64,000 nt of DNA. Origin: Paratinospora sagittata (taxonomy: Eukaryota; Streptophyta; Magnoliopsida; Ranunculales; Menispermaceae). The stretch is from contig CM069593.1 in assembly GCA_035771175.1 (NCBI GenBank), positions 39,340,741-39,404,740 of the forward strand, in the 5' to 3' direction. The position numbers and the translations under genes were made by a program. The notes beneath the pieces are model-generated. The model ran no database searches and was not told where the DNA came from. It worked only from the letters and a program-made list of their open reading frames with translations. Below, piece after piece: positions 63,995 through 64,000 of the stretch. Position 1 is the stretch's first letter, and every line of letters starts with the position of its first letter.

Positions 63995-64000
63995 TTGGTA

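Overview
The window is nuclear DNA from a flowering plant. The evidence is split genes with GT-AG introns, nested LTR retrotransposons, L1 and RTE LINEs, Au SINEs, hAT and Mutator-like DNA transposons, and a plastid rRNA fragment embedded in an intron. The species cannot be determined from sequence alone.

There is one convincing host gene, on the + strand from 15471 to 63219. It encodes a DusA-type tRNA-dihydrouridine synthase. I resolved 12 exons with canonical splice sites whose phases all agree, giving an uninterrupted frame of 428 codons (427 residues). The coding sequence is 1,284 bases but the gene covers 47.7 kb. Introns 6, 7 and 8 (12.7, 14.7 and 12.5 kb) hold most of that length and are filled by transposons.

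1-15.3 kb is an intergenic transposon nest. A relic Ty3/Gypsy pol tail was broken by a hAT transposon. The hAT was in turn broken by a Copia element (whose left part is outside the window) and by a 2.2 kb solo LTR. Next comes a complete but internally deleted Copia (7972-13684) carrying a 2.6 kb solo LTR. A 1.2 kb Mutator-like element with long self-complementary arms follows (13761-14962). The remnant of an older LTR with a TATA box lies about 0.5 kb upstream of the host start codon.

15.5-31.6 kb holds exons 1-7. Intron 5 has an RTE LINE tail and an Au SINE. Intron 6 has two L1 LINEs, the second with a 14-bp target duplication, a complete Copia on the minus strand (26075-31115), and a 36-G homopolymer just before exon 7.

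31.7-46.3 kb is intron 7. It holds an RTE tail, two decayed plastid 16S rRNA copies, a tandem repeat split by a complete chromodomain Gypsy (33577-38758, sense to the gene), a Gypsy LTR fragment, a 3.5 kb hAT-like element with a nearly perfect 1.44 kb internal tandem duplication, and L1 fragments.

46.4-58.9 kb is intron 8. It holds a hAT MITE with a perfect 8-bp target duplication, minus-strand L1s, a hairpin, and a relatively young Copia (50472-56209, sense) whose gag-pol frame is broken by few stop codons. 59-63.2 kb holds exons 9-12, with LINE, SINE and dispersed repeats in intron 10. The window closes with the 5' LTR of another Copia of the same family as the one upstream of the gene.

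I found no new enzymatic or defence system. The notable biology is a housekeeping tRNA-modification gene that keeps an intact frame through about 40 kb of intronic heterochromatin-type sequence, plus a clear insertion chronology readable from target-site duplications.
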